Positions 1-8,757 of a stretch of 64,000 nucleotides of DNA are shown one piece after another. The notes beneath the pieces are model-generated. The model saw nothing but the letters and a program-made list of their open reading frames with translations. It was not told where the DNA came from and did not search any database. Numbering within the stretch: position 1 is the stretch's first letter; the number at the start of each line of letters is the position of its first letter. The DNA comes from Cylindrospermum sp. NIES-4074. GTDB lineage: Bacteria; Cyanobacteriota; Cyanobacteriia; Cyanobacteriales; Nostocaceae. Position numbers and translations under genes: made by a program. Where the stretch lies: positions 1,615,346-1,679,345 of the forward strand of contig AP018269.1 of NCBI GenBank assembly GCA_003994795.1, given 5' to 3'.

Positions 1-477
1 ATCTTCTTGCACAGTCAATACTTGATCAACAATTTCCGCGCGGGTAAGGTTGCGCTTATAGCCTCCCTTACCAGTAGCGCAGAAATCACAAGCCATTGGA
101 CAACCGACTTGAGTAGAGACGCAAACCGTTAAACGCTTGTCAGTGGGGATACCAACGGTTTCTACAATTTGCCCATCTGCTAGTTGCAGAAGATACTTAA
201 CAGCGCTATCAGGGGCAACTGAGCGGTAATGTAGAGTTGAGCGCCCAATAGGGATTTCTGCAACTTCTGTCCGCCAATTTTTAGGGAAGACAGAGATATC
301 AGCAAGCGATCGCACCCCCTTTTGATAAATCCACTCATGCAGCTGCTTTCCTCTGTAAGCAGGCTGTCCTTGCTGCTGTACCCAAGCGGTTAACTCGGCC
401 ATCGTTGCACCAAGGAGGGGAGGAATAAGTTCTGTTTTTTCAAGCGTGGATGAGTTAACCTGAGACATAGCAGACAT
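1..477 (-). CDS. rlmN: 23S rRNA (adenine-2503-C2)-methyltransferase RlmN, N-terminal part
   Basis: Radical-SAM enzyme that methylates C2 of A2503 in 23S rRNA (and A37 of some tRNAs) using a 4Fe-4S cluster. The 159 visible codons give the N-terminal accessory domain ([18 protein letters not shown], then [10 protein letters not shown]) followed by [18 protein letters not shown], which carries the CxxxCxxC cluster motif, and then a [13 protein letters not shown] stretch typical of RlmN. The gene enters from the left edge, so the C-terminal half with the catalytic cysteine is not visible. ATGs at 477 and 468 are both in frame; 477 is the outermost. Identification is firm from the motif and its surroundings. 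Confidence 0.93.
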   Translation of the reverse strand, partial: MSAMSQVNSSTLEKTELIPPLLGATMAELTAWVQQQGQPAYRGKQLHEWIYQKGVRSLADISVFPKNWRTEVAEIPIGRSTLHYRSVAPDSAVKYLLQLADGQIVETVGIPTDKRLTVCVSTQVGCPMACDFCATGKGGYKRNLTRAEIVDQVLTVQED

Positions 478-660
478 AAGGAATCACGAGTTGATGCTAG
501 ATCTCTATCCTACACCTGTAATATCAACTTGTCTTGACTGTATTGCATATGTAGAAATTAGAGTTTCAGGACACACTCACTTGCTCTGGCTCAGGACTTA
601 CGCAATATTTACATAAAATCCTTGATTTAGCGTAGGGGCAATACGTGTATTGGATCAGGC

Positions 661-687
661 TTGTTGTCTTCTTTTTCTGCGTATAAT
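661..687 (+). promoter_or_regulatory. Possible sigma70-type promoter of the secreted-protein gene
   Basis: A perfect TATAAT lies at 682-687, with TTGTTG at 661-666 as a weak -35 (15-bp spacer, shorter than optimal). It sits about 26 bp before the first possible start codon at 713. The -10 box is seen directly; promoter function is inferred. Confidence 0.3.
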
Positions 688-712
688 AGTGTATATTGAT
701 GAGAATTAACGC

Positions 713-1435
713 TTGAGTAAAATTTCCATGTCAATGCTAACCAAAATAGCGTCTGTTGCTTTAATATCTGCTTCAAGTCTCGCTCTTACTGTCGAGAGCG
801 CTTCCGCATTATCCATAAGTCTCAATACTGGTGTCATTAATGGTGCTGAGTATAGTATTTCAGGACCTATTAATGTAGCTTCTGGTTTAAATACTACAAT
901 TCCTGATCCAGCTTACCTTGCTAATGGTCCCGATTCTTTTTGGATTGGACCACGTCCGACAGCTACTGCTACCCCTGCTTCTGACGCTCCTAGCGGTAAT
1001 TACGTTTATTCAACTGTTTTTTCATTAGCTGGGCTAGACACTACTACTGCAACATTTACACCACTTAGAGTTGCAAGTGATAACCAATTTACATTGTTAA
1101 CATTAAACGGAGTCCAATTATTAAACTTATTGCCCATCATCACCCCTTCCCAAGTTTCTGATTTTGACAACACTGCCTTCAATACCTCTTACAACATTGA
1201 CCTTAATACATTTAGAACTGCACTACTCCCCACAAACAATACTCTAGCTTTTACTGTCAATAATGCTGTCCCTGCTTTCATTGGTAGTCCTAACCCAACT
1301 GCATTTAGAGCAGAATTCACTGTTAATGCTACCCCTGTACCTTTTGAATTTGAACGTACTTCTAGTCTTCTTTTAATTGGTGGATATTTTGCAACTAAGA
1401 GATTTCTAAGCAAGAAGAAGTCGGCTCTTCAGTAG
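713..1435 (+). CDS. Secreted protein with a C-terminal PEP/PFE-CTERM-like sorting tail
   Basis: About 240 residues with no recognised enzymatic domain. The N-terminus is a signal peptide (MLTKIASVALISASSLALTV, then an ASA cleavage-like site). The body is rich in Ser, Thr, Asn and Pro, as expected of an exported surface protein. The C-terminus reads VPFEFERTSSLLLIGGYF, then ATKRFLSKKK: a short PFEF motif, a hydrophobic helix and a basic tail. This layout is that of cyanobacterial PEP-CTERM variants processed by exosortase-like enzymes. Start choice is uncertain: TTG 713 has a GAG purine stretch about 9 bp upstream, while ATG 728 and 734 are in frame. The last codons overlap the left end of a MITE-like repeat (1423-1868), so the extreme C-terminus may have been supplied by that insertion. 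Substrate or partner is unknown. Confidence 0.7.
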   Translation: MSKISMSMLTKIASVALISASSLALTVESASALSISLNTGVINGAEYSISGPINVASGLNTTIPDPAYLANGPDSFWIGPRPTATATPASDAPSGNYVYSTVFSLAGLDTTTATFTPLRVASDNQFTLLTLNGVQLLNLLPIITPSQVSDFDNTAFNTSYNIDLNTFRTALLPTNNTLAFTVNNAVPAFIGSPNPTAFRAEFTVNATPVPFEFERTSSLLLIGGYFATKRFLSKKKSALQ

Positions 1436-1868
1436 TTAGTATGCTAAAGCCGCTCAACTAAAGCTAAAAACGCTTGCCAATACTGAGCAATAGGTGTTAT
1501 TTACTAACATTTTATGATTTTTAGTCACTTTGAGCATTTTACGTGTTATTTCAAGGCACAATTTTGGTTTTTAACTAATAGTTTGGCATAACAGGTACTG
1601 AAGAGCCAAAAAGTCTAAGTTTTTGGTTCTTCCGTAGGTGTTATGCTGAACTTTTAATTAAAGTCCAGAACTGGGCTTTAAAATCAAGGCTTACAGGCAT
1701 TTGTAGCCTAAATTTCATAACCAAGCCTAAAACGTTAAGAATAACGACTGTTAATATTGTCCAGTAAGGGTTTCAGCCTTATTTGCAGACGTATTTAGCA
1801 TAACAAGTAATGAAGAGCCTTATTTAATGACTTTAGATCATAGTTTGGCATAACAAGTACCGAAGAGC
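1423..1868. repeat. MITE-like element with GGCTCTTC-type terminal inverted repeats
   Basis: This 446-bp spacer between two convergent genes is bounded by inverted copies of a ~25-bp motif. The left copy (1423-1447) begins GGCTCTTCAGTA and the right copy (1844-1868) ends TACCGAAGAGC. Three further copies lie inside: 1582-1608 (+), 1623-1651 (-, forming a hairpin with the preceding one) and 1796-1819 (+). There is no internal reading frame. Ends of the form GGCTCTT recall ISL3-family termini, so a non-autonomous derivative is possible, but I see no clear target-site duplication. The left end overlaps the stop codon of the upstream gene and the right end abuts the stop codon of the downstream gene. 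Confidence 0.55.
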
Positions 1869-1870
1869 GT

Positions 1871-4789
1871 TTAGTTTTGCTGAAGGGGAATTTCAATCAC
1901 AAACTCAGCCCCCTGATTTGGCGCTGAATAACACTCTATTTTTCCACAATGCTTATCCACCACAATCTGATAGCTGATTGATAATCCCAAGCCTTTACTT
2001 TCTCCTACAGGCTTAGTGGTAAAGAAGGGGTCAAATAATTTATTCCTGACTTCCTCCGTCATTCCTGGGCCATTATCTTTAATGCTGATAATTAAACGCT
2101 CTTGATTTTCGATTTGAGTGCGGATAGTAATGCGGCTGTGATTTTGTTGAATTTCTGCTTTTGAACGTTGCTGATTCTGCTGGTGCAAAGCATCAATTGC
2201 ATTACTAATAATATTTATAAAAACCTGATTTAATTGTCCGGGATAACAGGCGATTTTTGGCAAATCGCCATATTCTTTTTTAATTTCAATTGGCGGATAA
2301 TCAAGTTTATCCTGGAGACGATGTTGCAAAATCAATAGTGTGCTATCAATACCTTCATGAATATCAACTGATTTCATTGATGCTTCATCGTGCCGTGAAA
2401 AGTTTCGCAAAGTTAGCACTATTTCCCGAATCCGAATAGCACCAACTTTCATAGACGATAAGGTTTTAGGTAAATCTTCTTCAAGGAAATCAAGCTGGAT
2501 ATCTTCAATAAATTCTTGAATTTCACTATTAGTTTGGGTAGATTCTTGCTGATATAGATGGACTAAGTGAAGTAAATCTTGAGTATAGCTTTTAACATGA
2601 CCGATATTACCATAAATAAAATTAATTGGGTTATTAATTTCATGAGCAACGCCAGCAACTAGCTGACCCAGTGAAGACATTTTCTCATTTTGAATTAATT
2701 GCGCTTGGGTTTTTTGTAAATTGTGCAAAGCGGCTTCTAGCTGCTGTGTTTGTGCAGTAGCAGTAGTAGCTAATTCTTCCTGAGTTTGCAAGGATTGCTG
2801 AAGTTTTGCCTCTGCCTGCTTGCGTTCAGTAACGTCTCGCAAAATGATAATATATTGTTTAAAAAACCGGACTGAACGCTGTGAAATTGTCGCTTCAATA
2901 ATGCGTAAGCTTTGATGGCGTTCTAAGGTTTGTTCACTCCAGTTTTGCCAATTGGCAGTATTTTCTGGTAGTCCAGGCAAGAAATTATTTAACCTTTGCC
3001 CCAAGAGATTGTAGTTGTTGATGCCAAAGAGCAACTCGGCTGCTGGATTTGCTTGATTAATCATCCCAGTTTCATCTACTACTAAAATAGTATCGGGAAC
3101 AGTTTCTAGGGCTGTGATAAAAAGATTTTCAGCTTGTTGGCGGGCTTCATCAATAGCCTCAACTTGTGGCAAGCTAGTCCAGCAAGCAACTGCTACACTC
3201 ACAAAGGCGATCGCAATCAGCAAAACCACAAATAAATCCCTGCTAGGATGATTGAGCGTGGTTTCTACAATCCCCTTGACTACCCAAGTGACAGTGACAG
3301 CACTACAGACCAACAGCAGCAGTACAATCACCTGCGTTGTCACAAAATCTTGTTTAGGATTATAAGCTTGTGTGCGATCGCCTTTGGCGGGGCGTAGCCC
3401 ATCGCGTTCTATCCACCAACTGGGAAGAAATGGCCCAAAGGGCAAACGACGAATTGCAACATCTACAAAAATAATCACTATAGGTAAAAGCACGCCCACT
3501 AGCCAATATTGCCAGCCCCAAGCCCAGCCACCCACAACCAAAACCACAGCCTCGATCAAAAAAATCCCCAGTGACCACCAAGGCGCTAATACCTCTGGAT
3601 GCTGGCGACGTAGCCATAGCCCTAGATGCATTCCCATCATCGATACCACATAGCTAGTACCTGTCACCATGACTACGCGGGCTACATCTCCCCAAACCAA
3701 ACAAATGAGGCTGAGTAAAAGGGTAAACACCAGACTGGGTACAAGCACACCACGGCGAGACAAAACTGCAAACACAGGAGATAAATAGCCATCAATCGCC
3801 AGTTGGTACAATATGCGGGGAGAGTTGGAAACTGCCGTTGCTGAACTCAGAAATGCGCCACTGACAATGAGAAAAGTCACCAAAACTGAAGCCAATTGAC
3901 CCCAAAATGGCAAAGCTGCTGCTAACAAGTTCGAGAAAGTATCATCCCCAAGTTGTGAACCCGTATCTAAACGCATTAGCACCCAAGAACCACCCAAATA
4001 GATGATGGGAATGAGACTTGCTGTCAGCTTCAGAAACCGTAAAGTTTCCCCAGGATTTTTACTATCAGCGACGAATGAAGAAGCACATTCGCCAGCATAA
4101 GCACCATAGATAGCTATGAAAAACCACTTCGCCCAATCAACAAAATGCAGAGATGTTGGTTGCACTGTTTCTAGTGGTGGGAAAAAACCAGGACTGACTG
4201 GAGAAAATGCTAACCAGCCTAAACCTTGAACGCAAAAAACAACTAAAAAACCAACGGAAGGCAGAACGAAAAATAAGTGGAGAATACTTGAGGCGCGGAT
4301 ACTACTAAAAGCTAAAATAAAAGGGATTGCTGTAAATCCAATTTTTAGTAAAGTTTCTGGACAAGCAATATTTAAAGCTGCTAATTGAGTCTTGATTAAG
4401 TTGGTTAAAATAATTGCATTTATGGGCGGTACAGATACCCAACCCATCAAATAGCCGATCGCGCCATAAGTAGCTAAAGATGGATAGTTTTTCAGCAATT
4501 TAGTAATATAGTTGGGCGTACCTCCAGCTATGTTTGGATAATACGTTCCCAAGCGATGTACTTGTAGGTTGAGCAGCATAGAAATCATCGCTGCTGGCAA
4601 CCAGACAAGGATAGCTTGAGGCCCCAGAGCTAGGTGTATACTTGGTGCTGTTCCTAACCATAACAGCAACCCACTGAGACTAAAGCCTCCAGTTTCCAGA
4701 GCAGTTAAGGTGGGTTTAAGTCTTAGCGGCTGCTGACTTATCCCTGTACCCAAACTAAACTGATGTTGCTGTAAGGTATTCCTATTCAT
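1871..4789 (-). CDS. Sensor histidine kinase fused to an amino-acid permease-like transporter domain
   Basis: A 972-residue membrane protein. Residues ~25-460 form a multi-helix APC-superfamily-like permease (GGFSLSGLLLWLGTAPS near the start). Residues ~485-540 add two more helices. Residues ~555-655 are a PAS domain (ALETVPDTILVVDETG), followed by a coiled coil (~660-705) and a HisKA/HATPase module. H-box VAGVAHEINNP places the phospho-accepting His at ~716, N-box is NIISNAIDAL, G1 is DNGPGM and G2 is GLGLSIS. The transporter-like part probably senses or couples uptake of a solute to autophosphorylation; the ligand is unknown. No receiver domain or response-regulator gene is adjacent, so it is an orphan kinase. 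Transporter-kinase fusions are known (CbrA has an SLC5-type domain); an APC-type domain is less usual. Confidence 0.85.
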   Translation of the reverse strand: MNRNTLQQHQFSLGTGISQQPLRLKPTLTALETGGFSLSGLLLWLGTAPSIHLALGPQAILVWLPAAMISMLLNLQVHRLGTYYPNIAGGTPNYITKLLKNYPSLATYGAIGYLMGWVSVPPINAIILTNLIKTQLAALNIACPETLLKIGFTAIPFILAFSSIRASSILHLFFVLPSVGFLVVFCVQGLGWLAFSPVSPGFFPPLETVQPTSLHFVDWAKWFFIAIYGAYAGECASSFVADSKNPGETLRFLKLTASLIPIIYLGGSWVLMRLDTGSQLGDDTFSNLLAAALPFWGQLASVLVTFLIVSGAFLSSATAVSNSPRILYQLAIDGYLSPVFAVLSRRGVLVPSLVFTLLLSLICLVWGDVARVVMVTGTSYVVSMMGMHLGLWLRRQHPEVLAPWWSLGIFLIEAVVLVVGGWAWGWQYWLVGVLLPIVIIFVDVAIRRLPFGPFLPSWWIERDGLRPAKGDRTQAYNPKQDFVTTQVIVLLLLVCSAVTVTWVVKGIVETTLNHPSRDLFVVLLIAIAFVSVAVACWTSLPQVEAIDEARQQAENLFITALETVPDTILVVDETGMINQANPAAELLFGINNYNLLGQRLNNFLPGLPENTANWQNWSEQTLERHQSLRIIEATISQRSVRFFKQYIIILRDVTERKQAEAKLQQSLQTQEELATTATAQTQQLEAALHNLQKTQAQLIQNEKMSSLGQLVAGVAHEINNPINFIYGNIGHVKSYTQDLLHLVHLYQQESTQTNSEIQEFIEDIQLDFLEEDLPKTLSSMKVGAIRIREIVLTLRNFSRHDEASMKSVDIHEGIDSTLLILQHRLQDKLDYPPIEIKKEYGDLPKIACYPGQLNQVFINIISNAIDALHQQNQQRSKAEIQQNHSRITIRTQIENQERLIISIKDNGPGMTEEVRNKLFDPFFTTKPVGESKGLGLSISYQIVVDKHCGKIECYSAPNQGAEFVIEIPLQQN

Positions 4790-5015
4790 CAGAGATATCT
4801 CGGCTAAATAAACTACAACTAAATTAAGTGAAAATTCGTCTACTTATTTTCTGTTGTAAGCCAGATGTGCACTCGATGATCATACTCCTCACAATACCTT
4901 TATATAATTTTTGTGTCGAACTAAAAAACATTTATCTGTCATCATCTTGACTCACTAATACTCGGTGTAATAATTTGCAACACTTGCGACAGTGTGAGGC
5001 AATTTTACATAGCAA

Positions 5016-5369
5016 TTAACCAAAAGTTGTGCCGTTCCAGCCCCACATTGCGCCCTTGGCATCTGCAAACTCTATGTAAATGCGATTTTTGGCTACACCT
5101 AGAGTTTGGTTAATCTGCTGGCAAAATTCCTGGCTCATCGCCTCGGTTTGCTCTGGCTTCATTGTACCTACACTTTTAATTTCTATATAGCAAACTGGCT
5201 CGGTTGTACCTGCAAAGGTCATGGGGATTTCTGGTTCAAAAGTTGTCATGACATAAGATTCTGGTTTGCCCGTATGCTTGGCTAATTTGGCTGATAAAGT
5301 CTTGAGAATTGACTCAACTTCAGCTTTTTCAGGGGCAGATACAGAGGTTTGGACTTTAATTAATGGCAT
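5016..5369 (-). CDS. MIF/phenylpyruvate-tautomerase family protein
   Basis: A protein of 117 residues of the macrophage migration inhibitory factor fold, a trimeric tautomerase superfamily in which the N-terminal proline is the catalytic base. The start at 5369 is chosen because it gives MPLIKVQTSV, placing Pro directly after the initiator Met; an upstream in-frame ATG at 5378 would bury this proline. Other family landmarks are YVMTTFEPEIPMTF in the middle, and NRIYIEFADAKGAMWGWNG at the C-terminus with the strand and Trp-Gly segment of MIF proteins. Size matches the family (~115 aa). The physiological substrate in cyanobacteria is not established. It stands alone between the permease-kinase gene and cobM. 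Confidence 0.88.
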   Translation of the reverse strand: MPLIKVQTSVSAPEKAEVESILKTLSAKLAKHTGKPESYVMTTFEPEIPMTFAGTTEPVCYIEIKSVGTMKPEQTEAMSQEFCQQINQTLGVAKNRIYIEFADAKGAMWGWNGTTFG

Positions 5370-5511
5370 AATATTCAATTAAAAATTAAAAGTTCAAAAT
5401 TTCTAACTTCGGTGGTGGTAATCAATCTGTTAATTTTATCAAACCGCTCCAGGCGCAGAGAACGCAGAGAAGAAAGAGGAAATGAATTATTGAGATTTGC
5501 TCTCCCACTTT

Positions 5512-6321
5512 TTAGTGATGGGATGAGCGGAACAGATGATTATGTTCGGGATGATATAAACGCGATCGCGAAGCTTGCTGAGAACCGTGCCCTTTTGCTT
5601 GCAAGAGCGCAGGACTAACTACATAAAGTGTAGTCCGAATCAGTTGCTCATCATGTGTATAATGTGCCATTTGGTTAAGGGGCACAACCCTGATCTTTTC
5701 ATCGGGCCACCCTAGCCGAAAGCAAATTGCCACGGGGGTTTCGGCTGGATAGTGTTCTAGAAGTTTGGCTTGGGCATCTTCGACGTGACGCGCACTTAGA
5801 TACAAGCAAAGGCTAGCTTGATGTGCTGCTAAGGTGGCTAATTCTTCAGCAGCGGGGACTTCTGTACGTCCGCTGATGCGCGTCAAGATGATAGTTTGGA
5901 CTAAACCGGGGACTGTCAATTCTATTTTGAGTTTGGCTGCGGCAGCTTGAAAAGCGCTGATGCCGGGTATAACTTCAAAAGGGATGTTTGCCTCTGCCAA
6001 AAGGTGCATTTGCTCACTTATGGCACTGTAAAGACTAGGATCACCGGAATGGAGACGAACCACAGATTTATGCGATCGCACTCCAGCAATCATAATTGGC
6101 AAAATCTCCTCTAAAGTCTTATTCGCAGTCCGAATGATCTCGGCATCTTCGCGGCAAAGATCCAAAATCTGTTCAGGTACTAAGGAATCAGCAAATAAAA
6201 TCACATCAGCAACAGCCAGCAATTTCTGCGCCTTAACCGTTAATAAATCTGGATCTCCCGGCCCAGCCCCCACAATATACACCCCAGGAGCTACAGGTTC
6301 TAGATAGTTTGTATACTGCAT
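5512..6321 (-). CDS. cobM: Precorrin-4 C11-methyltransferase
   Basis: SAM-dependent methylase of the cobalamin corrin-ring pathway (CobM/CbiF family), cytoplasmic. The tetrapyrrole-methylase landmarks are present: VYIVGAGPGDPDLLTVKAQ (SAM-binding loop 1), then ADVILFADSLV, VVRLHSGDPSLYSAISEQ (the SGDP motif) and PFEVIPGISAFQAAAAKL. The start at 6321 gives MQYTNYLEPVAPGVYIVG; an in-frame upstream extension to 6444 has no family resemblance. The C-terminal ~30 residues (QASRSRLYHPEHNHLF) are His/Arg-rich, as in cyanobacterial homologues. Cobalamin supports methionine synthase and ribonucleotide reductase in cyanobacteria. No cobalamin riboswitch was recognised upstream. Confidence 0.93.
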   Translation of the reverse strand: MQYTNYLEPVAPGVYIVGAGPGDPDLLTVKAQKLLAVADVILFADSLVPEQILDLCREDAEIIRTANKTLEEILPIMIAGVRSHKSVVRLHSGDPSLYSAISEQMHLLAEANIPFEVIPGISAFQAAAAKLKIELTVPGLVQTIILTRISGRTEVPAAEELATLAAHQASLCLYLSARHVEDAQAKLLEHYPAETPVAICFRLGWPDEKIRVVPLNQMAHYTHDEQLIRTTLYVVSPALLQAKGHGSQQASRSRLYHPEHNHLFRSSHH

Positions 6322-6453
6322 ACCACTCGCATATTTACTTACAAATTCACACACAGCAACTCTGCAAAAAAGATTTTTTAGCATTTTCTCAGTATCTTTC
6401 CGGATTAACCCCCTTTGCCCAGTAGAGATAAGTGGTAGATGCACCCTGGTTAA

Positions 6454-6487
6454 GCCCTAGAGAAAACTCTGGGGCATTTTTTATTTT
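6454..6487 (+). terminator. Strong rho-independent terminator on the plus strand, without an assigned gene
   Basis: A 9-bp stem (GCCCTAGAG at 6454-6462, CTCTGGGGC at 6467-6475, one G-T pair) with an AAAA loop is followed by ATTTTTTATTTTT. The polarity fits a plus-strand transcript. The gene on its left, cobM, runs on the minus strand, so the terminator has no obvious coding customer and may end an unannotated small or antisense RNA. Confidence 0.6.
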
Positions 6488-6489
6488 TG

Positions 6490-6700
6490 GTCATTAGTCA
6501 AACAATTTTGGATTTTAGATTTTAGTGAGGCAGCGCGGTCTTGGGGGTTTTCCCCATGAGCGACTGCCGAACCCGAAGGGATTTTAGATTGACCCCAGCA
6601 ATTAAGTCAGGGGCTTGTAACCCTTTTTAAAGGTTAGATTTTGAATCTTCAATCCCAAATCCAAAATTTAAAATCTAAAATTCGGTCATTAGTCATTAGT
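6490..6700 (+). repeat. Dispersed AT-rich repeat, copy 1, interrupted by a nested palindromic repeat
   Basis: Begins GTCATTAGTCAAACAATTTT and ends ATCTAAAATTCGGTCATTAG. The same ends and the central block (GACCCCAGCAATTAAGTCAG with GGGCTT and AACCCTTT) recur at 15794-15941 and, inverted, at 45126-45344. In this copy a ~55-bp block (about 6526-6580, GGCAGCGCGGTCTTGGGGG, then CCCC and GAGCGACTGCC) interrupts the AT-rich arm. That block recurs at 23416-23457. No coding capacity. The 521-bp gap between cobM and lgt is otherwise only repeats. Confidence 0.6.
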
Positions 6701-6786
6701 CATTGGCCATTGAAGGAGGGAACTCTTAACAGGGAACTCCTAACAGGCAAAAAGCAATGAGGCAATAAGTAATTATCCCCCCTGCT

Positions 6787-6838
6787 CCCCACACTCCCCA
6801 CACTCCCCACACTCCCCACACTCCCCACACTCCCCTGC
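6787..6838. repeat. Tandem CACACTCCC repeat
   Basis: About five copies of a 9-bp unit (CACACTCCC) run up to the 3' end of lgt. The reverse complement, GGGAGTGTG, is the unit of the long repeat at 20073-20201, and a related one lies at 32753-32805. It looks like a slippage-prone simple repeat family. Confidence 0.75.
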
Positions 6839-6842
6839 CCCA

Positions 6843-7715
6843 TTACCCCATCGCTCCATCTCCTTTCGAGGGAGAAACTACATCGGGTAGAGGGCGTCTA
6901 CGCAAGTAAAGCCAAGCTAAACCAGCTAATCCCAAACTAATTCCAATTAAACTCACTACTTGCGCGATTCGCAGTGGCCCCAGCATTAAGCTATCTGTGC
7001 GAAAGCCTTCAATCCAAAGGCGTCCTAAGCTATACGCTACCCAGTAGACTAGAAACAGTGTGCCTGTTTTCAAGCGTGGCTTGCCAGATAAAGACCGAAA
7101 AAATAACGTCAGCAGTAGAGCAAACACCATTAAATCCCACAGGGATTCGTAGAGAAAAGTGGGATGGAAGTATTCAAAATTAACCAAGTTTGCCGGACGA
7201 CGCTCCAAGGGAATATACAACTTCCACGGTAAATTGGTGGGGCTACCAAAAGCTTCAGAGTTAAAGAAATTTCCCCAACGGCCGATCGCTTGCCCTAAAA
7301 TCAGCGAGGGAGCCACCAAATCTGCTAGTTGCCAAAAAGAAATTTGCTTGAGTTTAGCAAAGATTAACGCCGCCACAACGCCACCAAGAATGGCTCCATG
7401 AATGGCAATACCACCCTTCCAAATAGCAATAATGTCCTGTGGTTGTTGGGCATATTCTGACCACTGGAATAAAACATAATATAACCGCGCTGTGGGAATT
7501 GCCCCAATTACCAGCCAAATTGACAAATCACTCAGCAACTCCGGATTAATGTTACGGCGTTTTGCTAAATACTGGGAAACACTGACACCAAGTAACACGG
7601 CTGAGGCAATTAACAAGCCATACCAGCGGATAATTATTGGCCCTATTTTCACCAGAATTGGGCCTGGTGAAGTAAATTGAAACGCCAAGGGCAAGGCGGT
7701 AAAATCTAATGCCAT
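6843..7715 (-). CDS. lgt: Prolipoprotein diacylglyceryl transferase
   Basis: Inner-membrane enzyme that transfers diacylglycerol from phosphatidylglycerol to the lipobox cysteine of prelipoproteins. About 290 residues with seven hydrophobic helices. The family signature is clear: [17 protein letters not shown], containing the GRxGNFxNxExxG core with the essential Arg. HGAILGG and [18 protein letters not shown] are further conserved blocks. The start at 7715 gives [19 protein letters not shown]; the in-frame ATG at 7751 adds 12 residues unlike the family. A candidate client lipoprotein is encoded at 24125-24619. Confidence 0.96.
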   Translation of the reverse strand: MALDFTALPLAFQFTSPGPILVKIGPIIIRWYGLLIASAVLLGVSVSQYLAKRRNINPELLSDLSIWLVIGAIPTARLYYVLFQWSEYAQQPQDIIAIWKGGIAIHGAILGGVVAALIFAKLKQISFWQLADLVAPSLILGQAIGRWGNFFNSEAFGSPTNLPWKLYIPLERRPANLVNFEYFHPTFLYESLWDLMVFALLLTLFFRSLSGKPRLKTGTLFLVYWVAYSLGRLWIEGFRTDSLMLGPLRIAQVVSLIGISLGLAGLAWLYLRRRPLPDVVSPSKGDGAMG

Positions 7716-8181
7716 ACAACAATACCCATAAGAATTCAATGAACTACCCACGTAGTTTGTGCTGTACTACGTAAGATGTTTGTTACGGTTTAACTAGTGA
7801 GGTTCTGACTTGAAAAAAGCCAGAGACAGAAGGAACAAAGGTTTTCTCATGCGTTACGGTGTACGCAGTTCATGATGGCTGCTTAAATCCTCCTCAATTT
7901 TGTGAGCAAGTACAGGTTTAACATACACATTGGGCATATTAGTTTCTAGTACCTAGTTGAGCATAACCTGTGTGACTACAACAATCGAATGTAGCACTCT
8001 TACAGGTCGTCAGGCTAAATCGAGTCTAGAGGTGTAAGGTTAATTGCGCCGATATAATTGGGTGAAACCTCAACAATTTTCTAGTAATTACCAGGTTATT
8101 GATAGCAGATGTTAAATTTGAGTAAGTTAATTAAAATGCTTTCGATATAATCACCTAAATTACTTTGACCTATCCAAAATT
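7716..8181. other. Divergent spacer between lgt and coaD
   Basis: About 465 bp between divergent genes, presumably holding both promoters. A TATAAT at 8146-8151 lies ~30 bp before coaD. I see no RNA gene, no long repeat and no credible reading frame here. Confidence 0.4.
8146..8151 (+). promoter_or_regulatory. Possible -10 box of coaD
   Basis: Perfect TATAAT 30 bp before the GTG start of coaD. No good -35 is visible at 17-bp spacing (TAAGTT at 8123-8128 is weak), so the assignment is tentative. Confidence 0.3.
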
Positions 8182-8757
8182 GTGATTGCTATTTATCCTG
8201 GTAGCTTCGACCCTATCACCTTGGGACACCTTGACATCATCCAGCGCGGTAGTCGGCTGTTTGAAGGGGTGATAGTTGCTGTACTGCGGAATCCTAACAA
8301 AATACCACTGTTTACCATACAGCAAAGACTAGAACAAATTCGTCTAACTACAAAACATCTACCAAATGTAGAAGTAGACAGCTTTGATGGTCTTACCGTC
8401 AATTATGCCCAAGTGCGACAGGCACAAGTTTTAATTCGGGGTTTACGAGCAGTTTCTGACTTTGAAATAGAGCTACAAATGGCCCACACTAATAAAACTC
8501 TTTCAACTCAAATCGAGACAGTTTTTCTGGCAACCTCGAATGAGTATAGTTTTTTAAGTAGTAGTGTGGTAAAAGAGATTGCCAGGTTTGGTGGCTCTAT
8601 CGATCATCTCGTTCCCCCACACATTGCCCTGGATATATACCAATGTTACAACCACAACTCTCAAATATCGAACCCAACTATAACGGAAACAGTTCCTCAC
8701 CTCCAGAGTATCCCAATGGAAGTTCCTACGGAGAAGCTCCGCCAACAGGAGGCGTAG
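8182..8757 (+). CDS. coaD: Pantetheine-phosphate adenylyltransferase with a C-terminal extension
   Basis: Catalyses the penultimate step of coenzyme A synthesis (4'-phosphopantetheine + ATP to dephospho-CoA). The nucleotidyltransferase signature is [20 protein letters not shown], with the TxGH motif. The ISSS-type loop appears as [13 protein letters not shown], and [18 protein letters not shown] is diagnostic. Starts with GTG at 8182. Bacterial CoaD is about 160 residues; this one is 191. The extra ~35 residues (from about YQCYNHNSQ) correspond exactly to the segment that overlaps the next gene in another frame, so the tail is likely a by-product of the overlap rather than a domain. Confidence 0.95.
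   Translation: MIAIYPGSFDPITLGHLDIIQRGSRLFEGVIVAVLRNPNKIPLFTIQQRLEQIRLTTKHLPNVEVDSFDGLTVNYAQVRQAQVLIRGLRAVSDFEIELQMAHTNKTLSTQIETVFLATSNEYSFLSSSVVKEIARFGGSIDHLVPPHIALDIYQCYNHNSQISNPTITETVPHLQSIPMEVPTEKLRQQEA

Noticed and set aside
5412-5618. Small plus-strand frame between the MIF-family gene and cobM
   Set aside because: Overlaps the cobM 3' end antisense and has no family resemblance.
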